From positions 1,178,001 through 1,242,000 of the forward strand of contig NZ_CP094359.1 of assembly GCF_024396695.1 (NCBI RefSeq): a stretch of DNA of 64,000 nucleotides, in the 5' to 3' direction. A model generated the notes under the pieces. It saw nothing but the letters and a program-made list of their open reading frames with translations, was not told the DNA's origin and searched no databases. How positions within the stretch are numbered: position 1 is the stretch's first letter; the number at the start of each line of letters is the position of its first letter. Position numbers and translations under genes: made by a program. Shown here piece by piece: positions 30,369-38,258 of this stretch. Source of the DNA: Acidithiobacillus sp. YTS05. GTDB lineage: Bacteria > Pseudomonadota > Gammaproteobacteria > Acidithiobacillales > Acidithiobacillaceae.

Positions 30369-30575
30369 TCAGCCCCGCCGTTCCACACGTCGCCAGGCGA
30401 GGTAGAGGAAGAAACCGGAAAGGGGCACCCACAGGATCTGCCACCAGTAAAAAAACGGAATCCCAAACAGAACTGGGGTGGCGCGGTTATAGAGGGGCAC
30501 CGCCAATACTGCAATGCACGGTATCGATAGATACAGAACTCCCCAAAATCCCAGCCCTGCCGCTTTTCTTTTCAT
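30369..30575 (-). CDS. DUF3311 small membrane protein, symporter partner
   Basis: A 68-residue protein with two hydrophobic segments around a conserved 'FFYWWQILWVPLSGFFLYLAW' stretch, which is the DUF3311 signature (short membrane proteins encoded immediately upstream of SSS symporters). It ends 4 bp before the symporter start. It probably forms a small accessory subunit of that transporter; its role in the family is not known in detail. Confidence 0.85.
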   Translation of the reverse strand: MKRKAAGLGFWGVLYLSIPCIAVLAVPLYNRATPVLFGIPFFYWWQILWVPLSGFFLYLAWRRVERRG

Positions 30576-30632
30576 ACCGCCTCACTACTGCGTCACAGAG
30601 TGGCGAAGCATAGCAAAGAATTGAGGTTGTGC

Positions 30633-32117
30633 TCAGTCCCTGCGCGCCGCGAGGCGGAATTCAGAGTTGTTACTCGTGAGCAAGACGTCATAGCCCCAGA
30701 GCCGTTGAATAAGCTCGAGGGTAGACTGCGCGTCCTTTTCGGAGAGGGGCGTTGCGTCCAGATGATGCAACTCGAGATGTCGATCTCCCCAGCGGTCAAC
30801 CTTGTCGATCACAATGCTGGGCGGGCGACTGCTCTCCGCAACTTGTTGGGCGAGGCGTTCCCGAATTTCTCGGTAGCCCGCATCGTCATGAATGGCGGTG
30901 ATCCGGTAGGACTCGCTTTCCGGATCATTGTGCAAGGCAAAGAGATGCAGGTCGCGAATGACCTTGGGCGAGAGGTATTGCAGGATAAAACTGTCATCGC
31001 GAAATTCTCGCATGGCGAAGAGGATCTGTTTTTTCCAGTCTGGATCGCCGGCAAAGGAAAAAAAGCGCCGGTCTTCTTCCGTGGGGGCGACGCAGATTCT
31101 TTGGATATCGCGAAAAATGGCAAAGCCCAAGGCATAGGGATTGATCCCGCTATAGCGGGGATCGTCGTAGTCAGGCTGAAAAACCACTGCCGTATGACTG
31201 GCGTAAAACTCCAACAGGCTGCCGTCGGTAATTTGTCCGGTCTCGTGCAGGCGGTGCATGATGTAATAATGCACAAAACAGGCAAAGCCTTCATTCATGA
31301 TCTTGGTTTGCCCTTGCGGGTAGAGATACTGATTGATCTTGCGTACGATCCGCAAGATTTCACGCTGCCAACTGGGCATCTGTGGCGCATTTTTTTCGAT
31401 GAAATATAACAGGTTTTCGGTAGGTTCCGCCGGAAATCGCGATTCCTTCTCCGGTCGCTCAGAGCTGCTGGATGGGGGCAGGGTGCGCCAAATCTCGGAG
31501 AGCTGCTGCTCCAGGTAGCGTTCCCTTTCCTGCCGGCGCATTTCTTCCTCGCGCGCGGAGAGTTTGCGCGGCCGGCGTGCGCGATCGATGCCATTTCTGG
31601 CGATGGCATGGGCCGCGTCCAGTACCGTGCTGACTTCCGGTATACCGTAGCGTTCCTCACAGGCAGCAATATAGGACTGGGCAAAACTGAGATAATCGAG
31701 AATCCCTTCGGCATCGGTCCATTGCTGAAAAAATACATTGTTTTTGAAAAAGGCATTGTGCCCATAGGCGGCGTGCGCAATGACCAGGGTCTGCATCGTC
31801 ATGGTATTTTCTTCCATGAGATAACTGATGCAGGGATTGCTGTTGATGACCAGCTCATAGGCGAGGCCCATTTCCCCCCGCTTGTATTGCCCCGATTCGA
31901 TCGCATGCTGTTTCCCAAATGACCAATGGGCGTAGTACACCGGCAGGCCAATGGAGGCATAGGCATCAAGCATCTGCTCGGCACTAATCAATTCGAGCTG
32001 GTTGGGATAGGTATCCAGGCCCAGTTCCTCCTGCGCGATCTGTGCGCAGGCGCGATCCACGGCATCGAGACGGGAAAAGGACCAGTCATTGTCGCTGAAC
32101 AGGAGACGATTAACCAT
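30633..32117 (-). CDS. SpoVR family protein (YcgB-like)
   Basis: A 494-residue cytoplasmic protein with the SpoVR signatures 'QEELGLDTYPNQLELISAEQMLDAYASIG', 'YAHWSFGKQH' and 'LVINSNPCISYLMEEN' followed by 'VIAHAAYGHNAFFKNN'. The ATG at 32117 is chosen because it overlaps the end of the DUF444 gene by 8 bp, while longer upstream frames run through that gene. The prkA-yeaH-spoVR cluster is widespread in proteobacteria and linked to stationary-phase and nitrogen or acid stress. The biochemical role of SpoVR is unsettled. Confidence 0.93.
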   Translation of the reverse strand: MVNRLLFSDNDWSFSRLDAVDRACAQIAQEELGLDTYPNQLELISAEQMLDAYASIGLPVYYAHWSFGKQHAIESGQYKRGEMGLAYELVINSNPCISYLMEENTMTMQTLVIAHAAYGHNAFFKNNVFFQQWTDAEGILDYLSFAQSYIAACEERYGIPEVSTVLDAAHAIARNGIDRARRPRKLSAREEEMRRQERERYLEQQLSEIWRTLPPSSSSERPEKESRFPAEPTENLLYFIEKNAPQMPSWQREILRIVRKINQYLYPQGQTKIMNEGFACFVHYYIMHRLHETGQITDGSLLEFYASHTAVVFQPDYDDPRYSGINPYALGFAIFRDIQRICVAPTEEDRRFFSFAGDPDWKKQILFAMREFRDDSFILQYLSPKVIRDLHLFALHNDPESESYRITAIHDDAGYREIRERLAQQVAESSRPPSIVIDKVDRWGDRHLELHHLDATPLSEKDAQSTLELIQRLWGYDVLLTSNNSEFRLAARRD

Positions 32118-33411
32118 GTTCGAGTACCTGCGGTTTGGAAAAAAGTTCGCGGAACAGGGGGTAAACATCTTCCCGCTGCTGCGCGCGGGTGCAGACCATC
32201 TGCGGAAAGAATTCCGCGAGTTCCTGATAGGCCTGCAGCAAATGACTCTCGTCATCCCGGTTGACTTCCAGATAATAAAATGCCCGAAGCCGCTGCAAGA
32301 GACGGCTGGCGACTTCTTCCACTACCGCGTTGTCGGCAAAATAATTATCGCCATCGGATGCCTGTGCCAGATAGACATTCCACTCGTCGGCGGGAAACCT
32401 CGCGGTGATGATCTCTTCGGCAAGGGCCAATGCCGGCGACACCAGAGTGCCGCCGCCCTCGCGGGCAGCAAAGAATTCCTTTTCCGTGCATTCCTGGGCG
32501 ACACTGTGGTGTTTAATGAAAACAATCTGGACGTTCTGATATTGTCGTTGCAAAAACAGGTACAGAAGCAGAAAGAAGCGCTTGGATAAATCCTTTCCGG
32601 TTTCCCCCATGCTCCCGGAAACATCCATGATACAGATCATGGTGGCCTGGCTGCGTGGTTGGGTATGGCGGTCCATATGGGCGAAGCGCAAATCGGAATC
32701 GTCGATGAAAGGCACTGCCCGAATTTTGCGCTGCAATACGGCGATTTGCGCATCTATGTCGCGTAGGTGTTCCTCTTCGATGCTTACGTCACCCTGCTGT
32801 TGCTTTCGTGCGGCAATGTCTGCCAGCAATTGTTCCCGTTCTTCCTGTAATGCCTCCAAGGCGCGCCGTTTGCCAGCGCGGAGGGCCAGCCGTCGTGCGC
32901 GGGCAGCACGCATGGTGCGCGCAACATGCATGCGCGAGGGGCTGCCGTCACGCACGAAGCCACTGCGTCGCCACTGCTCCGCCTTGATCTCGCCGCCAGT
33001 ACCTTGGCGCAGGTTGGGCAGGGAGAGACCATCGAAGAGCAGATCTAGAAATTCGTCTGGCGAGAGCAAGACACCGAGGGCATCCTCGCCCTCACCGTCG
33101 GGCGCCCCTTCGCGACCCGCTTGACCGCCGCCCCCTCCCTTGGGAATCTCGTCGCCCCGTTGGAAGCTCTTATTGCCGGGCAACACGCGATCCCAACTGC
33201 CGTTGGCGGAATCATGGCGAAAGCTGGGCTCGTGCAGGTCGTTGGCGGGAATGACAACCGCCTTGTCACCTTTACTGAGAGACTCGATGGCGCCGGATCG
33301 GCCCATTTTTTCAACCGCTTCTTGCAGGCGCCCGCGTACTCGCCGTTGCAGTCGTTCTCGATTGGCATTGGAACGTGATCCGGAGAGACGACGATCAATG
33401 ATGCTGCTCAT
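32110..33411 (-). CDS. yeaH: YeaH / DUF444 family protein with a von Willebrand A-like domain
   Basis: A 433-residue protein. The N-terminus 'SSIIDRRLSGSRSNANRERLQRRV' is typical of YeaH. The middle is Gly/Glu-rich, and the C-terminal half has a VWA-like fold with the metal-site motif 'MDVSGSMGETGKDLSKRFF' (DxSxS). It works with the PrkA kinase; the E. coli pair yeaG-yeaH is induced in nitrogen starvation and stationary phase. It follows prkA by 29 bp and overlaps the SpoVR gene. Confidence 0.93.
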   Translation of the reverse strand: MSSIIDRRLSGSRSNANRERLQRRVRGRLQEAVEKMGRSGAIESLSKGDKAVVIPANDLHEPSFRHDSANGSWDRVLPGNKSFQRGDEIPKGGGGGQAGREGAPDGEGEDALGVLLSPDEFLDLLFDGLSLPNLRQGTGGEIKAEQWRRSGFVRDGSPSRMHVARTMRAARARRLALRAGKRRALEALQEEREQLLADIAARKQQQGDVSIEEEHLRDIDAQIAVLQRKIRAVPFIDDSDLRFAHMDRHTQPRSQATMICIMDVSGSMGETGKDLSKRFFLLLYLFLQRQYQNVQIVFIKHHSVAQECTEKEFFAAREGGGTLVSPALALAEEIITARFPADEWNVYLAQASDGDNYFADNAVVEEVASRLLQRLRAFYYLEVNRDDESHLLQAYQELAEFFPQMVCTRAQQREDVYPLFRELFSKPQVLEHG

Positions 33412-33440
33412 GCAGAATCCCCCCGAGCCCGATCATGGGC

Positions 33441-35375
33441 TCAGTGATGTTTGCGGTACCGCATGTACCAGTCGACCAGGAGGCGTACCTGCTTTTCGGT
33501 ATAGCCTTTGGCGGTCATCCGGCTGACGAAATCCTGATGTTTGCGCTCTTCCTCGGACGAGCTTTTCTTGCCGAAGGAAATCACCGGCAGAAGATCTTCC
33601 GTATTGGCAAACATTTTTTTCTCGATCACCGAGCGCAGTTTCTCATAGCTGGTCCACGCCGGTCCGACGCCATCATTGGCCGCTTTGGCGCGCAGAACAA
33701 AATTCACCACCTCATTGCGAAAGTCCTTCGGATTGACAATCCCTGCCGGCTTTTCGATTTTTTCGAGCTCCTCATTGAGCAAGGATCGATCCATCAACTG
33801 ACCGGTGTCGGGATCGCGGTATTCCGTGTCTTGCAACCAGAAGTCGGCATACTGGATGTATCGGTCGAAAAGATTCTGTCCATACTCACCATAACTTTCC
33901 AGGTACGCCTTTTGGATTTCGAGACCCAGAAATTCCGCATAGCGGGGCGCCAGTTCGGTCTTTAAAAATCCGATATAGCGGCCTTCGATGTCCTCGGGAA
34001 ATTGCTCCAGACGAATCTGGGTTTCCAGAATGTGGAGCAGGTGCACGGGGTTGGCGGCGACTTCATCCGCGTCGTAGTTGAAAGTGCGGGACAGGATTTT
34101 ATAGGCAAAGCGGGTGGAAATCCCATCCATGCCTTCGTCCACCCCCGCCGCATCGCGATATTCCTGCAGACTTTTGGCCTTGGGGTCTTTGTCTTTCAGG
34201 CTTTTGCCGTCATAGATCTCCATTTTGGACCACAAGCTGCTGTTGCCGGGTTCCTTCAATCGGCTCAACACAGAAAAGCGCGCGAGCATGTCCAGGGTAT
34301 CCGGGGCGCAGGGCGCACTTCCCAAGGCACTGTTTTCCAGCAATTTATGGTAGATTCGGGTTTCTTCGGTAACCCGTAGGCAGTACGGTACCTTGACGAT
34401 GTATACCCGATCAAGAAAGGCCTCGTTGCGGCGATTATTGCGAAAAGCCGACCACTCGGATTCGTTGCTGTGGGCAAGGACAATGCCCTGGAAGGGCATG
34501 GCACCGAAACCCTCGGTACCATTGTAGGTGCCTTCCTGCGTGGCGGTCAGCAGGGGGTGTAACATTTTGATCGGCGCCTTGAACATCTCGACAAATTCTA
34601 AAACCCCCTGGTTGGCGACATTGAGGCCGCCGGAGTAGGCGTAGGCATCGGGATCGTCCTGCGAAAAGTCCTCGAGCTTGCGGATATCCACCTTGCCGAC
34701 CAGGCTGGCGATATCCTGATTGTTCTCATCCCCGGGCTCGACCTTGGTAATGCCAATCTGGTGTAGCTGTGAAGGCATCAAGCGGTGGACGGTGAACTTG
34801 CGAATGTCACCGCCAAATTCGCGCAGGCGTTTGGCCGCCCATGGGGACATCACCCCTTGCAGGGCGCGTCTGGGGATACCGAAACGGTCCTCCAGAATCT
34901 CTCCATCTTCTTGGGGATCGAAGAGGCCAAGCGGGGACTCGAAGAGCGGCGAGACCTTGCCATCAGCGGCAAGGCAGTAGATTGGGTGCTTTTCCATGAG
35001 GCTTTTCAGGCGTTCCGCCAGAGACGATTTGGCGGCACCGACAGGACCCAGCAGATAAAGGATCTGCTTGCGTTCTTCCAGACCTTGGGCGGCGTGGCGA
35101 AAATAGGCCACCAGATTCTCGATGGCGTCTTCGATACCGTAGAAATCTTCGAAGGCGGGATAGGTGAGGAGCTTGCGATTGAGGAAGATCCGGGCCAGGC
35201 GGGGGTCCGCCTGGGTATCCAGTACCCTGGGTTCGCCAATCGCCGCCAGCATCCGCTCGGCCGCGCTGGCATAGGTCAATGGCTCTTTGGCGCAGAGGGC
35301 AAGGTACTCATCCAGAGAAAGGATACTCTCCTGCTGACGCAAGAAACGCTCTTGATACTTGTCGAACAGACTCAT
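33441..35375 (-). CDS. prkA: PrkA-type serine protein kinase (YeaG)
   Basis: A 644-residue protein with an AAA+-like N-terminal half. The P-loop region reads 'LLGPVGAAKSSLAERLKSLMEKHPIYCL', where PrkA proteins usually have GPVGxGKS-like text. 'GVMSPWAAKRLREFGGDIRKFTVHRLMPS', 'HSNESEWSAFRNN' and 'DRVYIVKVPYCLRVTEE' are all typical. The C-terminal third is the PrkA kinase-like domain. It is the first gene of prkA-yeaH-spoVR. Family: phosphorylates proteins on Ser; some members also show protease activity. A sigma-54-like promoter lies about 100 bp upstream. Confidence 0.95.
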   Translation of the reverse strand: MSLFDKYQERFLRQQESILSLDEYLALCAKEPLTYASAAERMLAAIGEPRVLDTQADPRLARIFLNRKLLTYPAFEDFYGIEDAIENLVAYFRHAAQGLEERKQILYLLGPVGAAKSSLAERLKSLMEKHPIYCLAADGKVSPLFESPLGLFDPQEDGEILEDRFGIPRRALQGVMSPWAAKRLREFGGDIRKFTVHRLMPSQLHQIGITKVEPGDENNQDIASLVGKVDIRKLEDFSQDDPDAYAYSGGLNVANQGVLEFVEMFKAPIKMLHPLLTATQEGTYNGTEGFGAMPFQGIVLAHSNESEWSAFRNNRRNEAFLDRVYIVKVPYCLRVTEETRIYHKLLENSALGSAPCAPDTLDMLARFSVLSRLKEPGNSSLWSKMEIYDGKSLKDKDPKAKSLQEYRDAAGVDEGMDGISTRFAYKILSRTFNYDADEVAANPVHLLHILETQIRLEQFPEDIEGRYIGFLKTELAPRYAEFLGLEIQKAYLESYGEYGQNLFDRYIQYADFWLQDTEYRDPDTGQLMDRSLLNEELEKIEKPAGIVNPKDFRNEVVNFVLRAKAANDGVGPAWTSYEKLRSVIEKKMFANTEDLLPVISFGKKSSSEEERKHQDFVSRMTAKGYTEKQVRLLVDWYMRYRKHH

Positions 35376-35475
35376 CTGCCACTCTCCTTGCCCGTGGGCT
35401 TATGGCAACCAGACTACTCCTTAGACGTCGGGATGGAAGCAACGTTTCCTCATCTCTCCGCTTCGTCAGTGGTTC

Positions 35476-35491
35476 AGCATATCTTGTGCCA
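35476..35491 (-). promoter_or_regulatory. Putative sigma-54 promoter of prkA-yeaH-spoVR
   Basis: On the minus strand TGGCACAAGATATGCT matches the RpoN consensus TGGCACG-N4-TTGCW, with TGGCAC and TGCT intact, exact -24/-12 spacing and two mismatches. It ends 101 bp before the prkA start. In E. coli the homologous yeaGH operon is known to respond to NtrC and sigma-54, which supports the reading. Confidence 0.55.
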
Positions 35492-35625
35492 GACAGCTTG
35501 CACCGCAAGTGGACCCCATTATTGGGCATTGTTGTCTTTGCGAAGTCCTGAGGAAGCTGGTTCTGTGCGTTGTTGGACAGTTTGTGATGTTTTCTGCGCC
35601 AAAACTGTGCGCCCCTGGACAATAT

Positions 35626-35644
35626 CTGCACCAATCAGGTGCAG
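35626..35644. repeat. Hairpin CTGCACC-AATCA-GGTGCAG
   Basis: A perfect 7-bp stem with a 5-nt loop, 37 bp beyond the stop of the small membrane-protein gene. No T-run follows on either strand, so it is at best a weak terminator; an operator is possible. Confidence 0.4.
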
Positions 35645-35680
35645 CTGGCGAGCAGTAGCCGCCCAGTTTCCAGAATGGCG

Positions 35681-35962
35681 TTATTGATCGCTATCCCGTT
35701 CTCTGGGCAAGTACTCCGGACGCCGTCGGATTTCGCGATACTCGGCGCGGATGCTGCCATCTTCATGCAGGTCGCGCCGACTACGCAAGCGCCAGCGCCG
35801 CCAAGTCAGCCAGAGACTGCCAACGACTAGCGCCAGCGCGAAAAGCGCGGCGAAAATGGCAAAGAAGAGGATGGCGACAACGAGCAGGACGGCAACGCCG
35901 GCAGTGATGCCGAGCTTTTGCCACCAGGTCAGATTTTTTGTGCTGACGATACGTACTTGCAT
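35681..35962 (-). CDS. Small membrane protein of unknown function
   Basis: A 93-residue protein from the ATG at 35962, which has a GAGGGGG ribosome-binding site (an upstream frame to 36106 would overlap the ABC permease gene). Residues about 15-50 form one long or two adjacent hydrophobic helices rich in Val, Leu, Ala and Phe. A strongly basic then mixed-charge cytoplasmic tail follows (WRRWRLRSRRDLHEDGS). No family was recognised. It sits 71 bp after the ABC-permease gene on the same strand, so it may be cotranscribed with that exporter. Confidence 0.65.
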   Translation of the reverse strand: MQVRIVSTKNLTWWQKLGITAGVAVLLVVAILFFAIFAALFALALVVGSLWLTWRRWRLRSRRDLHEDGSIRAEYREIRRRPEYLPRERDSDQ

Positions 35963-36033
35963 TGCGCCCCCTCGGATGGATTCTGTATTTGGGACCGTGG
36001 CGGAGGGGAATCGTTCCCTCGGTACCGACAAGA

Positions 36034-37143
36034 TCAGTGCATACGATGGCGAAAGAGCCAGCTCGCTGCCGCCATGGAGGCGAGAGCGATCAGTGCCAGA
36101 GGCCAATACTGGTTCCAGAGCAGGGAGATGTTGTCCCCCTCGAGAAAGACTCCGCGCACGATCACCAGAAAATAGCGCATGGGATTGAGATAGGTCAGGT
36201 CCTGCACCAATGGCGGCATGTTGGCGATGGGGGTGGCAAAACCGGAAAGGATGATGGCGGGCACCAGAAACAGGAATACTCCGAGCAGGCCCTGCTGTTG
36301 CGTCAGGGACAACGACGAAATCATCAGTCCGATACCCACGGCGGCCAGCAGGAACAGCAGGAGACCCAGTGCCAGAGCGGGGATGCTGCCGAGCAACGGC
36401 ACCTGGAACCAGAACACTGCCACCAGACTGATGAAGGCAGCCTCCAACGCACCGATGATGATACCGGGTAGAGCCTTGCCCAGGAGGATCTCTCCCGGCG
36501 TCAGCGGGGTGACCAGCAATTGATCAAAAGTCCCCTGTTCCCGTTCCCGCGCGACCGAAAGACCGGTTACCAGGAGCGTTACCACCAGGGTCAGGAGGGC
36601 GACGATGCCAGGGACGATGAACCATCGGGACAAGAGGTTGGGGTTGAACCAGGCACGCACCACCAGTTGCGCCGGTGGGCGACCCCATTGCTGCGCTGCC
36701 GCCCAACGATTGTCGAAGGATAGCAGCACACTATTGACATAATTTAACGCCAGGGTGGCGGTATTGGAATTGCGCCCATCGATGATCACCTGCAGCGGGG
36801 CCTGCTGGTGGCGTAACAGGTCGGCGGTAAAGTTGGGACCGATCTGCAGCACCAGCAGGGCCTTCCCTTGCTCGATCAAAGGGGCGATCTGCCCGGTGCT
36901 ATGGAGCACGGCGACTTGGCGAAAGGCATGGGAGCCCTGAAAATCGCCGAGCAATTCCCGTGACGCAGAACCCGTATCCTGATTGTAGACGGCATAGGGG
37001 ATGTGGTTTAGATCGAAAGTCGCCGCATAACCAAAAACCAGCAGCTGGATGAGGGGCGGGCCGATGAGCACCAACCGGCTCTTTTTGTCGCGCAGGATGG
37101 CAAGGAACTCCTTGATGACGAGCGCCCAGATTCGTGCCAGCAT
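36034..37143 (-). CDS. ABC-2 type permease (YbhR-like)
   Basis: A 369-residue membrane protein of the ABC2_membrane family: one N-terminal segment, a large periplasmic loop, then five or six segments at the C-terminus with 'AREREQGTFDQLLVTPLTPGEILLGKALPG', the conserved 'ExGTxexLLvTPlsp..illGK' signature, and 'LNPMRYFLVIVRGVFL' near the end. It is the last gene of the hlyD-ATPase-permease-permease operon and overlaps the preceding permease by one base. It forms the membrane channel of an export system. Confidence 0.9.
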   Translation of the reverse strand: MLARIWALVIKEFLAILRDKKSRLVLIGPPLIQLLVFGYAATFDLNHIPYAVYNQDTGSASRELLGDFQGSHAFRQVAVLHSTGQIAPLIEQGKALLVLQIGPNFTADLLRHQQAPLQVIIDGRNSNTATLALNYVNSVLLSFDNRWAAAQQWGRPPAQLVVRAWFNPNLLSRWFIVPGIVALLTLVVTLLVTGLSVAREREQGTFDQLLVTPLTPGEILLGKALPGIIIGALEAAFISLVAVFWFQVPLLGSIPALALGLLLFLLAAVGIGLMISSLSLTQQQGLLGVFLFLVPAIILSGFATPIANMPPLVQDLTYLNPMRYFLVIVRGVFLEGDNISLLWNQYWPLALIALASMAAASWLFRHRMH

Positions 37144-38258
37144 CAGTCCAGTCTCTTGCGCGAGCGCAACAGTGTGATACCCAGAAAAAACATCGCCATC
37201 AGCAGCAAGGCGAGGCTGTTCCAGAGGACGATAGGCCAGACATCGCCGGCCAGAAAGATCGTCTGCAGGATGCTCACAAAATAGCGGGCGGCAACGATGT
37301 GCGTTATGAACTGGATGGGCGCGGGCATCGACTGGATATCGAAGATGAAGCCCGAAAGAATGAAAGCAGGCAGAAAGGTGACGATGATGGCGATTTGCCC
37401 GGCCACGAATTGATTGCGGGCAACGCTCGAGATCAGCAGGCCCATGCCCAGCGCCGCCAGCAGAAAGAGCGATGAACAGAGCAACAACACCCAGAAGCTC
37501 CCGACCAGCGGTACGGCGAACAGCCAGACGGCGAGCGCCACCGAGAGTAGCATGCCGCCCATGCCGAGCAGAAAATAGGGAATCAGCTTGCCCAGAAGGA
37601 TCTCCGCCATGGTCACCGGGCTTGCCATCAGCGCCTCCATGCTACCGCGCTCCCATTCCCGGGCCACTACCAGGGCAGTCAGCAGTGCCCCGGTGAGGGT
37701 CATGATGACAGCGATCAGGCCGGGTACCAGATAGTCGCGGCTCCGCAGGGCGGGATTGAACCAGATCCGGCTTTCCACCCGAACGGGGACCAGCAAAGGC
37801 TTTCCAGCATCTGCAGCGGTCTGTTGCAGCCAATTCTGCCAGACCCCCTGCAGATAGCCTTCTACGATGCGCGCATCATTGGCATCGACGCCGTTGACCA
37901 GAACCCCGATGCTCGCGGTGTTTCCCTGCAGGACCTGGCGGCTGAAGTCCCCACGCAGCCAGAGGATGGCGCTGACCTGGCGGTCGAGGAGGGCGTGCTG
38001 GGCACGCTGTATGCTGTCATATCGTTGTGGGCGAAAATACGGCGACTCCTGTAGACCGCCAACGAAGGCGCTAGTCTGCGGGGTTGGATGGTCGACGACC
38101 ACGGCCACCGGTACATGCCGGGCGTCCAGTGACACCCCATAGCCAAACAAAAACAGCAAAAACATGGGCATGAGAAAAGCGATGGCGATGGCCGACGGAT
38201 CGCGCAGGATCTGGAGAAACTCCTTGTGGATCAGTGCCCGCAGGCGCTGGAGACTCAT
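37143..38258 (-). CDS. ABC-2 type permease (YbhS-like)
   Basis: A 371-residue membrane protein with the same topology as its neighbour. 'LIHKEFLQILRDPSAIAIAFLMPMFLLFLFGYGVSLDA' at the start and 'VAREWERGSMEALMASPVTMAEILLGKLIP' identify the ABC2 family. It overlaps the ATPase gene by 4 bp (ATGA). The two permeases probably form a heterodimer, as YbhS and YbhR do in E. coli, for export of cationic drugs or other toxic compounds; the actual substrate here is unknown. Confidence 0.9.
   Translation of the reverse strand: MSLQRLRALIHKEFLQILRDPSAIAIAFLMPMFLLFLFGYGVSLDARHVPVAVVVDHPTPQTSAFVGGLQESPYFRPQRYDSIQRAQHALLDRQVSAILWLRGDFSRQVLQGNTASIGVLVNGVDANDARIVEGYLQGVWQNWLQQTAADAGKPLLVPVRVESRIWFNPALRSRDYLVPGLIAVIMTLTGALLTALVVAREWERGSMEALMASPVTMAEILLGKLIPYFLLGMGGMLLSVALAVWLFAVPLVGSFWVLLLCSSLFLLAALGMGLLISSVARNQFVAGQIAIIVTFLPAFILSGFIFDIQSMPAPIQFITHIVAARYFVSILQTIFLAGDVWPIVLWNSLALLLMAMFFLGITLLRSRKRLD

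Larger units (their letters stand above)
35376..35680. other. Intergenic region upstream of prkA
   Basis: About 305 bp without a gene. It contains the putative sigma-54 promoter (35476-35491), a short inverted repeat CTTGC-ACC-GCAAG (35497-35509) just upstream of it and a 7-bp-stem hairpin (35626-35644) nearer the small membrane-protein gene. No open frame with support was found. Confidence 0.6.
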
